Shown: piece after piece, positions 17,983-25,581 of the stretch
How the letters are laid out: the number at the start of each line of letters is the position of its first letter
Numbering within the stretch: position 1 is the first letter of the stretch
DNA from: Bin55 sp965205545
GTDB taxonomy: Bacteria; Pseudomonadota; Gammaproteobacteria; Pseudomonadales; Azotimanducaceae
Direction: 5' to 3'
NCBI GenBank assembly: GCA_965205545.1
Contig: OZ242170.1
Span: forward strand, 1,488,001-1,552,000
DNA: 64,000 nucleotides
The notes under the pieces: model-generated
Database searches by the model: none
What the model was told of the DNA's origin: nothing
What the model saw: only the letters and a program-made list of their open reading frames with translations
Translations under genes and position numbers: made by a program

Positions 17983-18660
17983 CTACCGTCCGGCAGACGC
18001 GGACTGGCCTCGGCCGTCTCCGCTCTCTGTTCCCTCAATCACTTCGCCCTTGAATACCCATACCTTGACGCCGATCACGCCATAGGTTGTGAATGACTCG
18101 GCAACGGCATAGTCGATGTCTGCGCGCAATGTGTGCAATGGCACTCGTCCTTCCGAATAGGCTTCAGAGCGAGCAAGCTCCTTGCCATCCAGACGCCCCG
18201 AGACCCTTATCTTGACTCCTTCGGCCCCCAGGCGCATCGCGTTCTGCAATGCTCTCCGCGCGGCCCGCCGGAACATGACACGCCTTTCCAATTGCTGCGC
18301 CACGTTGTGTGCAACCAAGAGGGCATCCAATTCCGGCTTTCGTATCTCTTCGACATTCACAACGACGGGAGCCCCTACAAGACGAGTCAGTTCCCCTCGC
18401 AAGCGTTCGACATCTGCGCCTCGCTGTCCAATGACCATACCTGGTCGCGCGGTGTGGATGGTGATTCGGGCATCTTGAGATGGTCTCTCGATGTCAACAC
18501 GGCTTACGAATGCCTGCGCCAAACGCTTGGAAAGAAAATCGCGAATTTCCAAGTCGTTCTGCAGGTATTCGACGTACTTTTCCTTGCCGGCATACCACAC
18601 TGACGTATGGTCCCGCACAATGCCCAACCTAAATCCGATTGGATTTACCTTCTGACCCAT
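17983..18660 (-). CDS. rpsC: 30S ribosomal protein S3
   Basis: 225 residues. MGQKVNPIGFRLGIVRDHTS start, KH domain with GMVIGQRGADVERLRGELT, then the C-terminal GVKIRVSGRLDGKELARSE and GVIGVKVWVFKGE. Forms the mRNA entry channel with S4 and S5. S10 operon, about 40 bp after rplV. Confidence 0.98.
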   Translation of the reverse strand: MGQKVNPIGFRLGIVRDHTSVWYAGKEKYVEYLQNDLEIRDFLSKRLAQAFVSRVDIERPSQDARITIHTARPGMVIGQRGADVERLRGELTRLVGAPVVVNVEEIRKPELDALLVAHNVAQQLERRVMFRRAARRALQNAMRLGAEGVKIRVSGRLDGKELARSEAYSEGRVPLHTLRADIDYAVAESFTTYGVIGVKVWVFKGEVIEGTESGDGRGQSASAGR

Positions 18661-18699
18661 AGTCTTCCTGTAGTTTGTTTCCTGGTTGCGCGCCCGTTC

Positions 18700-19053
18700 C
18701 TAGTCGTCTCGGTTGTCAGACACAGCAACAGTGACATGACACATTCTCTTGATAATTCTTGACCCACGTCCCCGCGCTCGCGCACGGAATCGCTTGAGTC
18801 GCTTGCCGTCGTTTACGTATACCTCGGCCACTTTCAGTTCGTCCACATCGGCTCCCCATCTGGTTTCTGCATTGGAGACCGCTGAATCCAGCACTTTTCT
18901 GACTAAAGGGGCGCCCTTCTGAACGTCAAATTCGAGAATGTCGAAAGCTTCCGCAACGTTCTTGCCTCTGATTTGGTCTGCAATGAGGCGCACTTTCTGC
19001 GGCGAGACTCGCAAATGCTTGGCTATGGCGTGTACTCTCATGGCTCTATTCAT
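18700..19053 (-). CDS. rplV: 50S ribosomal protein L22
   Basis: 117 residues. AKHLRVSPQKVRLIADQIRG and the C-terminal RFRARARGRGSRIIKRMCHV signature. The beta-hairpin of L22 lines the exit tunnel at the macrolide site. An alternative ATG four codons downstream (MRVHAIAKH) is possible. S10 operon. Confidence 0.97.
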   Translation of the reverse strand: MNRAMRVHAIAKHLRVSPQKVRLIADQIRGKNVAEAFDILEFDVQKGAPLVRKVLDSAVSNAETRWGADVDELKVAEVYVNDGKRLKRFRARARGRGSRIIKRMCHVTVAVSDNRDD

Positions 19054-19060
19054 TCACACC

Positions 19061-19342
19061 CTATGTACGGGTGGTTGTCTTGCGATCCCCTGCATGCCCC
19101 TTGAATGTGCGCGTTGGAGCAAACTCCCCCAGCTTGTGCCCGACCAGCTCCTCGGTTATGAATACCGGTACATGCTGCCGTCCGTTGTGCACCATGATCG
19201 TCAAGCCCACCATCTCGGGAACAATCATGGACCTTCTCGACCATGTTCGAACCGGCCTACGATCATTCGTCTCTTGTGCCCGCTCTACTTTCGCTAGCAG
19301 GTGCGTGTCTACAAACGGCCCCTTGCGCAGTGCTCGTGGCAT
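19061..19342 (-). CDS. rpsS: 30S ribosomal protein S19
   Basis: 93 residues. MPRALRKGPFVDTHLLAKVE, SRRSMIVPEMVGLTIMVHNG and HKLGEFAPTRTFKGHAGDRK are the S19 signature. Head of the small subunit, bound with S13. Two bp after rplB, S10 operon. Confidence 0.97.
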   Translation of the reverse strand: MPRALRKGPFVDTHLLAKVERAQETNDRRPVRTWSRRSMIVPEMVGLTIMVHNGRQHVPVFITEELVGHKLGEFAPTRTFKGHAGDRKTTTRT

Positions 19343-19344
19343 AA

Positions 19345-20175
19345 CTATCTTTCCTTGCCTCTTCTTCGAATGATCATGGCGTCACTAGGCTTCTTACGCC
19401 GTGTACGGTGTCCCTTTGTTGGAATGCCCGTTGGCGATACGGGATGTCTTCCTCCAGAGGACTTGCCCTCTCCGCCGCCATGCGGATGGTCCACGGGATT
19501 CATTGCGACTCCCCGGACAGTCGGGCGACGTCCTCGCCACCGGTTGGCACCCGCTTTGCCAAGAGACCTCAGGTTGTGTTCGCTGTTCCCGACTTCTCCC
19601 AATACAGCCTTGCATTCGCTGAGCACGCGACGCATCTCGCCGGATCGGAGGCGCAGTGTGGCGTGCGATCCTTCCCTAGCCAACAGCTTCACTGAGGTGC
19701 CTGCACTTCGTGCCAATTGCGCGCCCTTTCCGGGCTTGAGCTCCACGCAATGAATCAGGCTGCCCAGAGGAATATTGCGCATGGGCATGGCGTTGCCAAC
19801 TCGAATGGGCGCTGTGGACCCGGATCGAACTTCGTCGCCTACCCGTAGGCCGCGTGGGGCGATAATGTACCTTCGTTCACCGTCTCGATACTTCAACAGC
19901 GCGATGTTTGAGCTTCGATTGGGGTCATACTCCAGCCTTTCAACCATGGCCGGAATGCCATCTTTGTCGCGCTTGAAATCGATTAGTCGATAGTGCCTCT
20001 TGTGTCCACCTCCACGATGTCGCGTCGTGATGCGGCCCTTGTTGTTTCGGCCTGCTCTCTTGGAAAGGGGTTCCACAAGCGGCTTGTAAGGCGATCCCTT
20101 GTGCAGCGACGTGTCGACGACGCGTGCAACAAAACGTCGTCCAGCCGATGTTGGCTTTGCTCGCACCACTGCCAT
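19345..20175 (-). CDS. rplB: 50S ribosomal protein L2
   Basis: 276 residues. GRITTRHRGGGHKRHYR near the N-terminus and RPTVRGVAMNPVDHPHGGGE near the C-terminus, including the peptidyl-transferase-proximal histidine of the HPHGGGEG loop. Needed for subunit association. Its ATG overlaps the rplW stop by one base. S10 operon. Confidence 0.98.
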   Translation of the reverse strand: MAVVRAKPTSAGRRFVARVVDTSLHKGSPYKPLVEPLSKRAGRNNKGRITTRHRGGGHKRHYRLIDFKRDKDGIPAMVERLEYDPNRSSNIALLKYRDGERRYIIAPRGLRVGDEVRSGSTAPIRVGNAMPMRNIPLGSLIHCVELKPGKGAQLARSAGTSVKLLAREGSHATLRLRSGEMRRVLSECKAVLGEVGNSEHNLRSLGKAGANRWRGRRPTVRGVAMNPVDHPHGGGEGKSSGGRHPVSPTGIPTKGHRTRRKKPSDAMIIRRRGKER

Positions 20176-20483
20176 CAGCTTACTTCCAACGTAAAGTCAA
20201 TTCGATCGTCTGGCTTTAGTCGAACATACGCCTTTTTCCAGTGCTTTTTTCGACCCTGCACCATCGCTCGCGATAATTGACGCGTTCTCTTCCCCTTGAC
20301 CCGCAAAGTAGTCACGTTTTCGACACCAACTTCATAGATCTGCTCTACCGCTTCCTTAATCTCTTTCTTGGTGGCGCTGATGTCGACCTTGAATGCGTAC
20401 TGGTTCGACTCATCGCCAATGTCCGTTACTTTCTCTGTGACATGTGGCCCTAGCAGAATACTGTATAGACGTTCAATATTCAT
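20175..20483 (-). CDS. rplW: 50S ribosomal protein L23
   Basis: 102 residues. LYSILLGPHVTEKVTDIGDE, then ATKKEIKEAVEQIYEVGVE and the basic GKRTRQLSRAMVQGRKKHWK loop are diagnostic. Trigger factor and SRP docking protein at the tunnel exit. Four-base overlap with rplD. S10 operon. Confidence 0.97.
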   Translation of the reverse strand: MNIERLYSILLGPHVTEKVTDIGDESNQYAFKVDISATKKEIKEAVEQIYEVGVENVTTLRVKGKRTRQLSRAMVQGRKKHWKKAYVRLKPDDRIDFTLEVS

Positions 20484-21088
20484 GACAGGTTTGTCTCCAG
20501 CTGACGCAACATCTGTGTATCGACAAGAATCTTCTCAAAATTGAGCAAGTCGACAGGATTTACGCGGGAGGGAGCGAGTAGCGAAACGTGTTTGAGATTG
20601 GACGCTGCGCGCTGAAGGTTTTCGGAGGGATTTGAGAGGATGATTAGGCAGTTGGAAATGTCGAGGGTGCTGAGGGTGTCTTTGAGTTTGGAGGTTTTGG
20701 GAGAATCGATGTCAAATTCGGGGGTTGCGATGAGCCGTTGCTGACGAACGAGCTCGGACAGAATGCAACGCATGGCCCTCCGATACATCTTCCGATTCAC
20801 CTTTTGATGGCGCTGCGTCGGTCGTGCCGCAAAAGTCACTCCTCCGCCCCGCCAAATAGGACTTCGCGAAGTGCCGGCACGGGCACGGCCAGTACCCTTC
20901 TGGCGCCACGGTTTGTGCCCTCCGCCTTGAACGTCAGATCGTGATTTGTGAGCCTTGGTTCCAGTATGCCCATTTGACAAATAGGCTTGAACCACCTGAC
21001 TTACTAGCGCCCGATTGAATTCAGCCGAAAACACCGAATCGTCCAAGGCAATGCTCTCGCCACTTGTCAGCGCGATGTCCAAGCTCAA
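20480..21088 (-). CDS. rplD: 50S ribosomal protein L4
   Basis: 202 residues. The tunnel loop is recognisable (KPWRQKGTGRARAGTSRSPI then WRGGGVTFAARP). In Escherichia coli L4 also represses the S10 operon by causing attenuation and blocking translation at a leader upstream of rpsJ. Starts at TTG 21088, overlapping the rplC stop as TTGA. The C-terminal half diverges from Escherichia coli more than the loop region. Compare the unusual structured gap between rpsJ and rplC. Confidence 0.97.
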   Translation of the reverse strand: MSLDIALTSGESIALDDSVFSAEFNRALVSQVVQAYLSNGHTGTKAHKSRSDVQGGGHKPWRQKGTGRARAGTSRSPIWRGGGVTFAARPTQRHQKVNRKMYRRAMRCILSELVRQQRLIATPEFDIDSPKTSKLKDTLSTLDISNCLIILSNPSENLQRAASNLKHVSLLAPSRVNPVDLLNFEKILVDTQMLRQLETNLS

Positions 21089-21771
21089 TTCTCCTCAGCA
21101 GCCGGAGCAGGCGATTGCCTGCCGGCTTTGACTGCAGGACGCACGACGACATGGCTGCCCGTGGGACCGGGTATCGCACCCTTGATAAGAATCAAGTTCC
21201 TATCGGGAATGAGGCGCACGACCTCCAGGTTCTGAACCGTCTTGCGTTCATTTCCCATGTGGCCAGCCATCTTCTTGCCTTTGAACACTTTGCCCGGCGT
21301 TTGACATTGACCAATGGATCCCGGAGCTCGGTGTGCTAAAGAGTTGCCATGGGACATGTCTTGACGCTGAAAATTCCACCTCTTGATGACACCGGCAAAT
21401 CCCTTGCCTTTCGAAACCCCCGTAACATCAACAGTCTGCCCTTCAAAGAACTGCTCAACCGACAATCTGTCTCCGGGTTTCAAACCTCGTTCCTCAACTG
21501 CGACAGCATCGTTGTCCAATCGAAATTCACGTATGCACGTACCAGGGGATACCTCGCACTTTTCGAAGTGTCCTTGCATTGGCTTGGACACCTTCTTGTC
21601 ACTCGTCTCACCATGTACAACCTGAACGGCCTCGTAGCGGTCGGAGTCCAAAGACTTAATTTGAACCACTCGATTCGGTTCGGCGTGTACGACCGTCACG
21701 GGCACTGATGGACCATCAGGCTCAAAAACCCGGGTCATTCCGCTCTTCACTCCTATGATTCCGATCGTCAT
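21085..21771 (-). CDS. rplC: 50S ribosomal protein L3
   Basis: 228 residues from ATG 21771, where MTIGIIGVKSGMTRVF matches the L3 N-terminus. The frame is open to an ATG at 21801, but the extra ten residues fall in hairpin-rich leader sequence. Contains KGFAGVIKRWNFQRQDMSHG and the QCQTPGKVFKGKKMAGHMG loop that reaches the peptidyl transferase centre. The usual methylated glutamine region (Q150 in Escherichia coli) is conserved. Preceded by a 173-bp gap from rpsJ, abnormal for an S10 operon. Confidence 0.96.
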   Translation of the reverse strand: MTIGIIGVKSGMTRVFEPDGPSVPVTVVHAEPNRVVQIKSLDSDRYEAVQVVHGETSDKKVSKPMQGHFEKCEVSPGTCIREFRLDNDAVAVEERGLKPGDRLSVEQFFEGQTVDVTGVSKGKGFAGVIKRWNFQRQDMSHGNSLAHRAPGSIGQCQTPGKVFKGKKMAGHMGNERKTVQNLEVVRLIPDRNLILIKGAIPGPTGSHVVVRPAVKAGRQSPAPAAEEN

Positions 21772-21802
21772 AACTTGCTTGGTCAATACACGTTCACACA
21801 TA

Positions 21803-21921
21803 CAAAAGGGCTACAGGAACCCCTGTCCCTCTCATATGACAATTGGGTTTCACACGATGCGACGTCACACGTCGCGGTTCGATGCCGAGCCTGATTCGCG
21901 ATTGCGTTCGATGGAACGCAA
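21803..21921 (-). promoter_or_regulatory. structured mRNA leader between rpsJ and rplC
   Basis: Three hairpins lie in this gap. (a) 21902-21921 has 8-bp arms TTGCGTTC and GAACGCAA with a 4-nt loop. (b) 21859-21875 has 7-bp arms GCGACGT and ACGTCGC with a 3-nt loop. (c) 21803-21830 is an imperfect GGGACAGG...CCTGTAGCCC stem followed by UUUUG on the transcript. The last one resembles an attenuator. This is the layout expected of an autoregulatory r-protein leader, but inside the operon rather than before rpsJ. Which protein binds, if any, is unknown. Confidence 0.5.
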
Positions 21922-21944
21922 CTGCTGCTTAGTCTCGGTGGTCC

Positions 21945-22265
21945 TTACTTAGTATCAATCTTTAGGTCTACGTCCACTCCTGCTGCGAGCTCGAGTTTCA
22001 TCAACGCGTCTATCGTGCGTTCCGGAGGATCGACGATATAAAGCAAGCGCTTGTGCGTTCGAATTTCATATTGGTCTCGAGCATCCTTGTTTACATGTGG
22101 CGAAATCAATATCGTGTATCGCTCGAACTTAGTCGGCAACGGAATAGGCCCGAGCACACGGGCACCGGTCTGTCTTGTTGCCGACATGATCTCCTCGGCT
22201 GATTGATCGATCAGCCGATGATCGTACGCCTTTAGGCGTATTTGTATCCTGTTCTCTTCGGCCAC
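21945..22265 (-). CDS. rpsJ: 30S ribosomal protein S10
   Basis: 106 residues. IQIRLKAYDHRLIDQSAEEI, GPIPLPTKFERYTILISPHV and DQYEIRTHKRLLYIVDPPE are diagnostic. S10 (NusE) also forms the antitermination complex with NusB. GTG start at 22265. First gene of the S10 operon here, with its own promoter about 100 bp upstream. Confidence 0.97.
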   Translation of the reverse strand: MAEENRIQIRLKAYDHRLIDQSAEEIMSATRQTGARVLGPIPLPTKFERYTILISPHVNKDARDQYEIRTHKRLLYIVDPPERTIDALMKLELAAGVDVDLKIDTK

Positions 22266-22363
22266 CTAGCCATCCGCCACAATTGCTTAAAACCTGGGAC
22301 GTAGCATTGAGCACCTGAACGCATTCTCGCGAAACAGCGCTCAGTCCCAGCAAAGGGATGAGG

Positions 22364-22392
22364 ATTGTACTAATCCCTAAGTCTTGTGTAAA
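22364..22392 (-). promoter_or_regulatory. sigma70-type promoter of the S10 operon
   Basis: On the minus strand, TTTACA (22387-22392) and TACAAT (22364-22369) are separated by exactly 17 bp. Transcription would start near 22357, giving an untranslated leader of about 90 nt before rpsJ GTG. It lies in the 330-bp non-coding stretch between the thiolase gene and rpsJ; the remainder of that stretch holds only the hairpin at 22540-22561 and a TTGCGC/GCGCAA inverted repeat near 22430. Confidence 0.7.
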
Positions 22393-22539
22393 CCTTTTGT
22401 GTGGGATCGTGACGAAATTGTTGCGCTTTTGCGCAATTAGAGTTCACTGGCCTGTGGAATCACCTGAGTGTGTGATTCGCATGGCAGGGGCGAACCCGTA
22501 CAAAACGACTAAGCAATCCTAGTCCAACACCCTCGGAGA

Positions 22540-22561
22540 CTCACTAGAGTGCCCTAGTGAG
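22540..22561 (-). terminator. hairpin after the thiolase gene
   Basis: Perfect 8-bp arms CTCACTAG and CTAGTGAG around a 6-nt loop, about 35 bp past the thiolase stop. There is no U-run behind it, so it may be a weak terminator or an RNA-stability hairpin rather than an intrinsic terminator. Confidence 0.35.
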
Positions 22562-22595
22562 CCGTTGATCATCGGACAGTCTAGCGAGTCAAGAC

Positions 22596-23738
22596 CTATG
22601 CTTGCGCGCTCTCCAAAATGTGTATGCCGCATGCGCTGCCCAATCCGATCACATGCGTCAATCCAATGCGCGCTCCTTCGACTTGCCTTTGTCCAGCCTC
22701 GCCTCTAAGGTGAGTCGACACTTCGTAGATGTTTGCGATGCCAGTCGCGCCTAGGGGATGGCCTTTGGACAGCAACCCACCGGAAACATTCACGGGTACT
22801 CGTCCACCCAACTCCACGTCGCCCTCGTCAATCAGGCGACCTGCTCCGCCGTCGTCGCAGAGCCCCAAGTTCTCATAGTGCAAGATTTCCGCGGTTGCGA
22901 AGCAATCGTGAAGTTCTACAAGATCTACGTCCTCGGGTCCAAGTCCTGCCATTTCGTAGGCCGCTTTGGATGCTTTTCGAGTGCAGGTATTGACATCGGG
23001 CATCACGAGGTCACGTTCCTGCCAGGGATCCGACGTGAGCACGGATGCACGCACCTTAACCGCTCTAGACATCAGTCCAAGCTCCTTGGCTTTGCTTTCC
23101 GACGCTATCACTGCCGCAGCTGCGCCATCGACGTTGACCGAGCACATCAGCTTGGTGTTTGGGTACGAGATCATTTCCGAATTCATGACAGTTTCTAGAG
23201 GAGTCTCGATTTGGTACATCGCCTTTGGATTCATTGTCGAGTGGTGATGATTCTTGACGCTGACTTTGGCAAATTGCTCAAATGTCGTTCCGTACTGACG
23301 GGTATGCTCAAGCCCAGCCTCAGCAAAGACCGAAGGCATGGTGCCAGAGCCCAATAGTCCTTCCTTGGAGATTCCGCGCGCAGCGCCGCCCCCCAACAGG
23401 CCTCGCCCCATCTGCTCGACCCCAACCGCCAGTACTAGGTCGTGAAGTTCCGCCTTCACGGAGGTCCAGGCTTCGCGGAACGCCGTCGCTCCCGTGGCAC
23501 ATGCGTTGGCAACGTTTACTACGGGGATTCCAGTCTGTCCAATTTGCTGCAGAATGCGTTGTCCTACCATGCCGCCCGCCTGGTTCAGGTTTCCGCAATA
23601 CAAGGCCTGCATGTCCTGAATTGTCAATCCCGCATCGTCAAGAGCAAGCAGCGCCGCTTCCGCACCCAGCTGGGGTACGCTTTTTTCCGGAAATCGACCG
23701 AACTTAATCATGTCGACACCGACGATATATGCGTCCAT
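22596..23738 (-). CDS. SCP2-type thiolase / lipid-transfer protein
   Basis: 380 residues from ATG 23738, chosen because AGGAGG stands 7 nt before it; the longer open frame to 23801 has no such site. The thiolase fold shows the nucleophile region NVANACATGA (Cys80), VELHDCFATAEILHYENLGL typical of SCP-x/lipid-transfer thiolases, and the SKGHPLGATG glycine loop. Members cleave or condense acyl-CoAs. Those paired with a DUF35 protein include the Ltp2-ChsH2 retro-aldolase of steroid side-chain degradation. The DUF35 gene directly upstream (10 bp from the thiolase start) supports such a heteromer. The substrate is not readable. The location between tuf and rpsJ is unusual. Confidence 0.85.
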   Translation of the reverse strand: MDAYIVGVDMIKFGRFPEKSVPQLGAEAALLALDDAGLTIQDMQALYCGNLNQAGGMVGQRILQQIGQTGIPVVNVANACATGATAFREAWTSVKAELHDLVLAVGVEQMGRGLLGGGAARGISKEGLLGSGTMPSVFAEAGLEHTRQYGTTFEQFAKVSVKNHHHSTMNPKAMYQIETPLETVMNSEMISYPNTKLMCSVNVDGAAAAVIASESKAKELGLMSRAVKVRASVLTSDPWQERDLVMPDVNTCTRKASKAAYEMAGLGPEDVDLVELHDCFATAEILHYENLGLCDDGGAGRLIDEGDVELGGRVPVNVSGGLLSKGHPLGATGIANIYEVSTHLRGEAGQRQVEGARIGLTHVIGLGSACGIHILESAQA

Positions 23739-23748
23739 TTTGATCCTC

Positions 23749-24174
23749 CTAATGTGATCCATTAACCGGCCGAAAGAAAAAGGCAATGTAGCTGTTGCCA
23801 TCGCTATCCTTGCGGCCTAACGCGTCGCCAAAAACTATCTCCACCGGCATATCGAACTCAATCGCGTCTGGGTCAGGGTCTACGTCAATGAGATTCCCTT
23901 TCAACGTTCCGCCTCCTTCAACGTCAACTATTGCCGACACGTAGGGAACATCTATACCTGGAAACGACCTATGAACAATGGAGTAAGCATACAACCTTCC
24001 CTTATTCGAGAGACGAAAAATCTCCATGCTGTCACGGGCGCCACACTTGGAGCAATGAGCGCGGGATCCAACAAACACTGCACCGCAATTGCTACATCGG
24101 TGGCCCTCCAAGAACGGCTCGCCGCTCTCTGACAGCTTTAGATACTCGACTACCGGCAACGGTGATTCAGCCAA
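23749..24174 (-). CDS. DUF35 zinc-ribbon/OB-fold protein, thiolase partner
   Basis: 141 residues. An N-terminal helix is followed by a rubredoxin-like zinc ribbon with Cys27-x2-Cys30 and Cys41-x2-Cys44 (CSNCGAVFVGSRAHCSKC), then an OB-fold (YAYSIVHRSFPG ... PYVSAIVDVEGG). Known DUF35 proteins bind acyl-CoA and act as obligate partners of thiolases, aldolases or hydratases. Start is TTG 24174; no ATG is available. Ten bp upstream of the thiolase, so the pair almost certainly forms one unit. Confidence 0.83.
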   Translation of the reverse strand: MAESPLPVVEYLKLSESGEPFLEGHRCSNCGAVFVGSRAHCSKCGARDSMEIFRLSNKGRLYAYSIVHRSFPGIDVPYVSAIVDVEGGGTLKGNLIDVDPDPDAIEFDMPVEIVFGDALGRKDSDGNSYIAFFFRPVNGSH

Positions 24175-24252
24175 TGTTCAACCCCACGATTAGAAACGCG
24201 CACCTAAGTATACGAGTGCGAACAGCCTGGCGTGGTTTTCGGCTATTCACTG

Positions 24253-25497
24253 CTACGCATCACCGGGCGATGCTGAGGGTGGATCGAACAATACAAGATT
24301 GTGGCCAGCCGACACGACAATCCTGCCATCCATGAGTCTAACGGCTGCTCGTGACGGCGCAGGAATCAACTTGATTAGACGTGCATGACCTCCGTCCTCC
24401 AATTTGAATACGCCTGTCACCTCTTCGCAACGAGTTTCTTCGTAGCAATTCTCCCATGTGCCGCTCACCACTGCCATCGTCGTCGAGCATGCTTGCGAAT
24501 TGCTAGATCCACCACCTGTCTCAGGGCAACCTGAATCGGGATATCGAAACCAGCCAATGACATTTGAGAATCCCAATACGTCCACCAACTCGCTCAATTC
24601 CCAGGAGTCCGCCTCGGTACCGGTTTCCTTCTCGGTGAGCACGATACGCTGGTACGTGCCATCGAGACGCACAATGAATTCAGCATCCAGATTTGCTCGC
24701 TGGGGATGCCACACACAATTCCGAGTGGCACCGCCTTGCATTCCCCACAAAATCCTCGAGCCGGATGCGCATGTTGCATACGCGTACCTCCACCATTCCA
24801 AGCTTGCGTAGGGGTTGCCCACTCGCTTTCCAGCACTTGTTGCTTCGATTGGATTGCCGCCAAGTCGGTCCTCGGCCAGGACCTCAACCATTTCGTTGTA
24901 CGTGCGGGCTCCGAATCTTGTGCCTGAAGCCACATCAAATGCTACCCAGGGTGGAGAGCGACGCACGGACGCGGCGTAGAGATAGTCTTGCATTGGTTCC
25001 GCAAAGCGTTGCACCCGCAAGTCTGAGCAATTCTTGCATGGCCATGCAAACGTCGGTTTAGTTTCACCAAGCGGCATTGCATGCACTTCGAAGTTCATGC
25101 TGTGCAGTATCCCAAACATCCAGCTCCACCATTCGTACCCCGCAAACCAAGGTGAGCCGCTAGGCCCCTGGATGAGACCAAATCCGTAGTACTTGTGCGC
25201 TAAATCAACTTTGCGTTCTAGCTTGAAGTCTGGGTCATACAACGCTAGCTGCTTTTCAGTTATCACGACCAAGCCGCCGCTTTCCCGCTCAACAAGTAAC
25301 ACATTCACAGATTCGTTTGAAGCGTCGACTGGTTGGCCTTGGTGGACTATTTGTAGTTCCCGCACATCCAACGAGGTGGTCGAACTTATGCAACCAGAAA
25401 CTAGCAAAGCCCCGCACAGGGTCGTAGCAGGTAGAAGTAGTCGTGTAACCAACGAGGGAACAGCCACTAACGCTTTTGCAAATACACCAGAGAACAT
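24253..25497 (-). CDS. predicted lipoprotein, unknown function
   Basis: 414 residues. The signal ends in a lipobox (LLVSGC) near residue 36. The mature protein is tryptophan-rich, with repeated short beta segments such as LVVITEKQLALYDPDFKLERK and GGHARLIKLIPAPSRAAVRL near the end, giving an impression of a beta-propeller-like or WD-like sensor. It also has several cysteine pairs (PCKNCSD, CYEETRCEE) compatible with periplasmic disulfides. I do not recognise the family. It lies between tuf and the DUF35/thiolase pair, separated from tuf by the tuf terminator side and from DUF35 by 78 bp. Confidence 0.65.
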   Translation of the reverse strand: MFSGVFAKALVAVPSLVTRLLLPATTLCGALLVSGCISSTTSLDVRELQIVHQGQPVDASNESVNVLLVERESGGLVVITEKQLALYDPDFKLERKVDLAHKYYGFGLIQGPSGSPWFAGYEWWSWMFGILHSMNFEVHAMPLGETKPTFAWPCKNCSDLRVQRFAEPMQDYLYAASVRRSPPWVAFDVASGTRFGARTYNEMVEVLAEDRLGGNPIEATSAGKRVGNPYASLEWWRYAYATCASGSRILWGMQGGATRNCVWHPQRANLDAEFIVRLDGTYQRIVLTEKETGTEADSWELSELVDVLGFSNVIGWFRYPDSGCPETGGGSSNSQACSTTMAVVSGTWENCYEETRCEEVTGVFKLEDGGHARLIKLIPAPSRAAVRLMDGRIVVSAGHNLVLFDPPSASPGDA

Positions 25498-25523
25498 GCA
25501 AATGGCACCATAGCCCTATGCAA

Positions 25524-25557
25524 AAGAGCCTTGGCACGCTAGCACGCCAAGGCTCTT
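25524..25557 (-). terminator. intrinsic terminator of tuf
   Basis: 12-bp perfect stem (AAGAGCCTTGGC / GCCAAGGCTCTT) with a 10-nt loop, 25 bp past the tuf stop. On the minus strand it ends in CUUUUG. It separates the str operon from the lipoprotein gene and, through it, from the S10 operon. Confidence 0.75.
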
Positions 25558-25581
25558 GAGAAATGAATTCTTTCGGGGCGG

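Noticed and set aside
21772..21801. Upstream ATG for rplC
   Set aside because: The ten extra residues are outside the L3 family and lie in the hairpin-rich leader.
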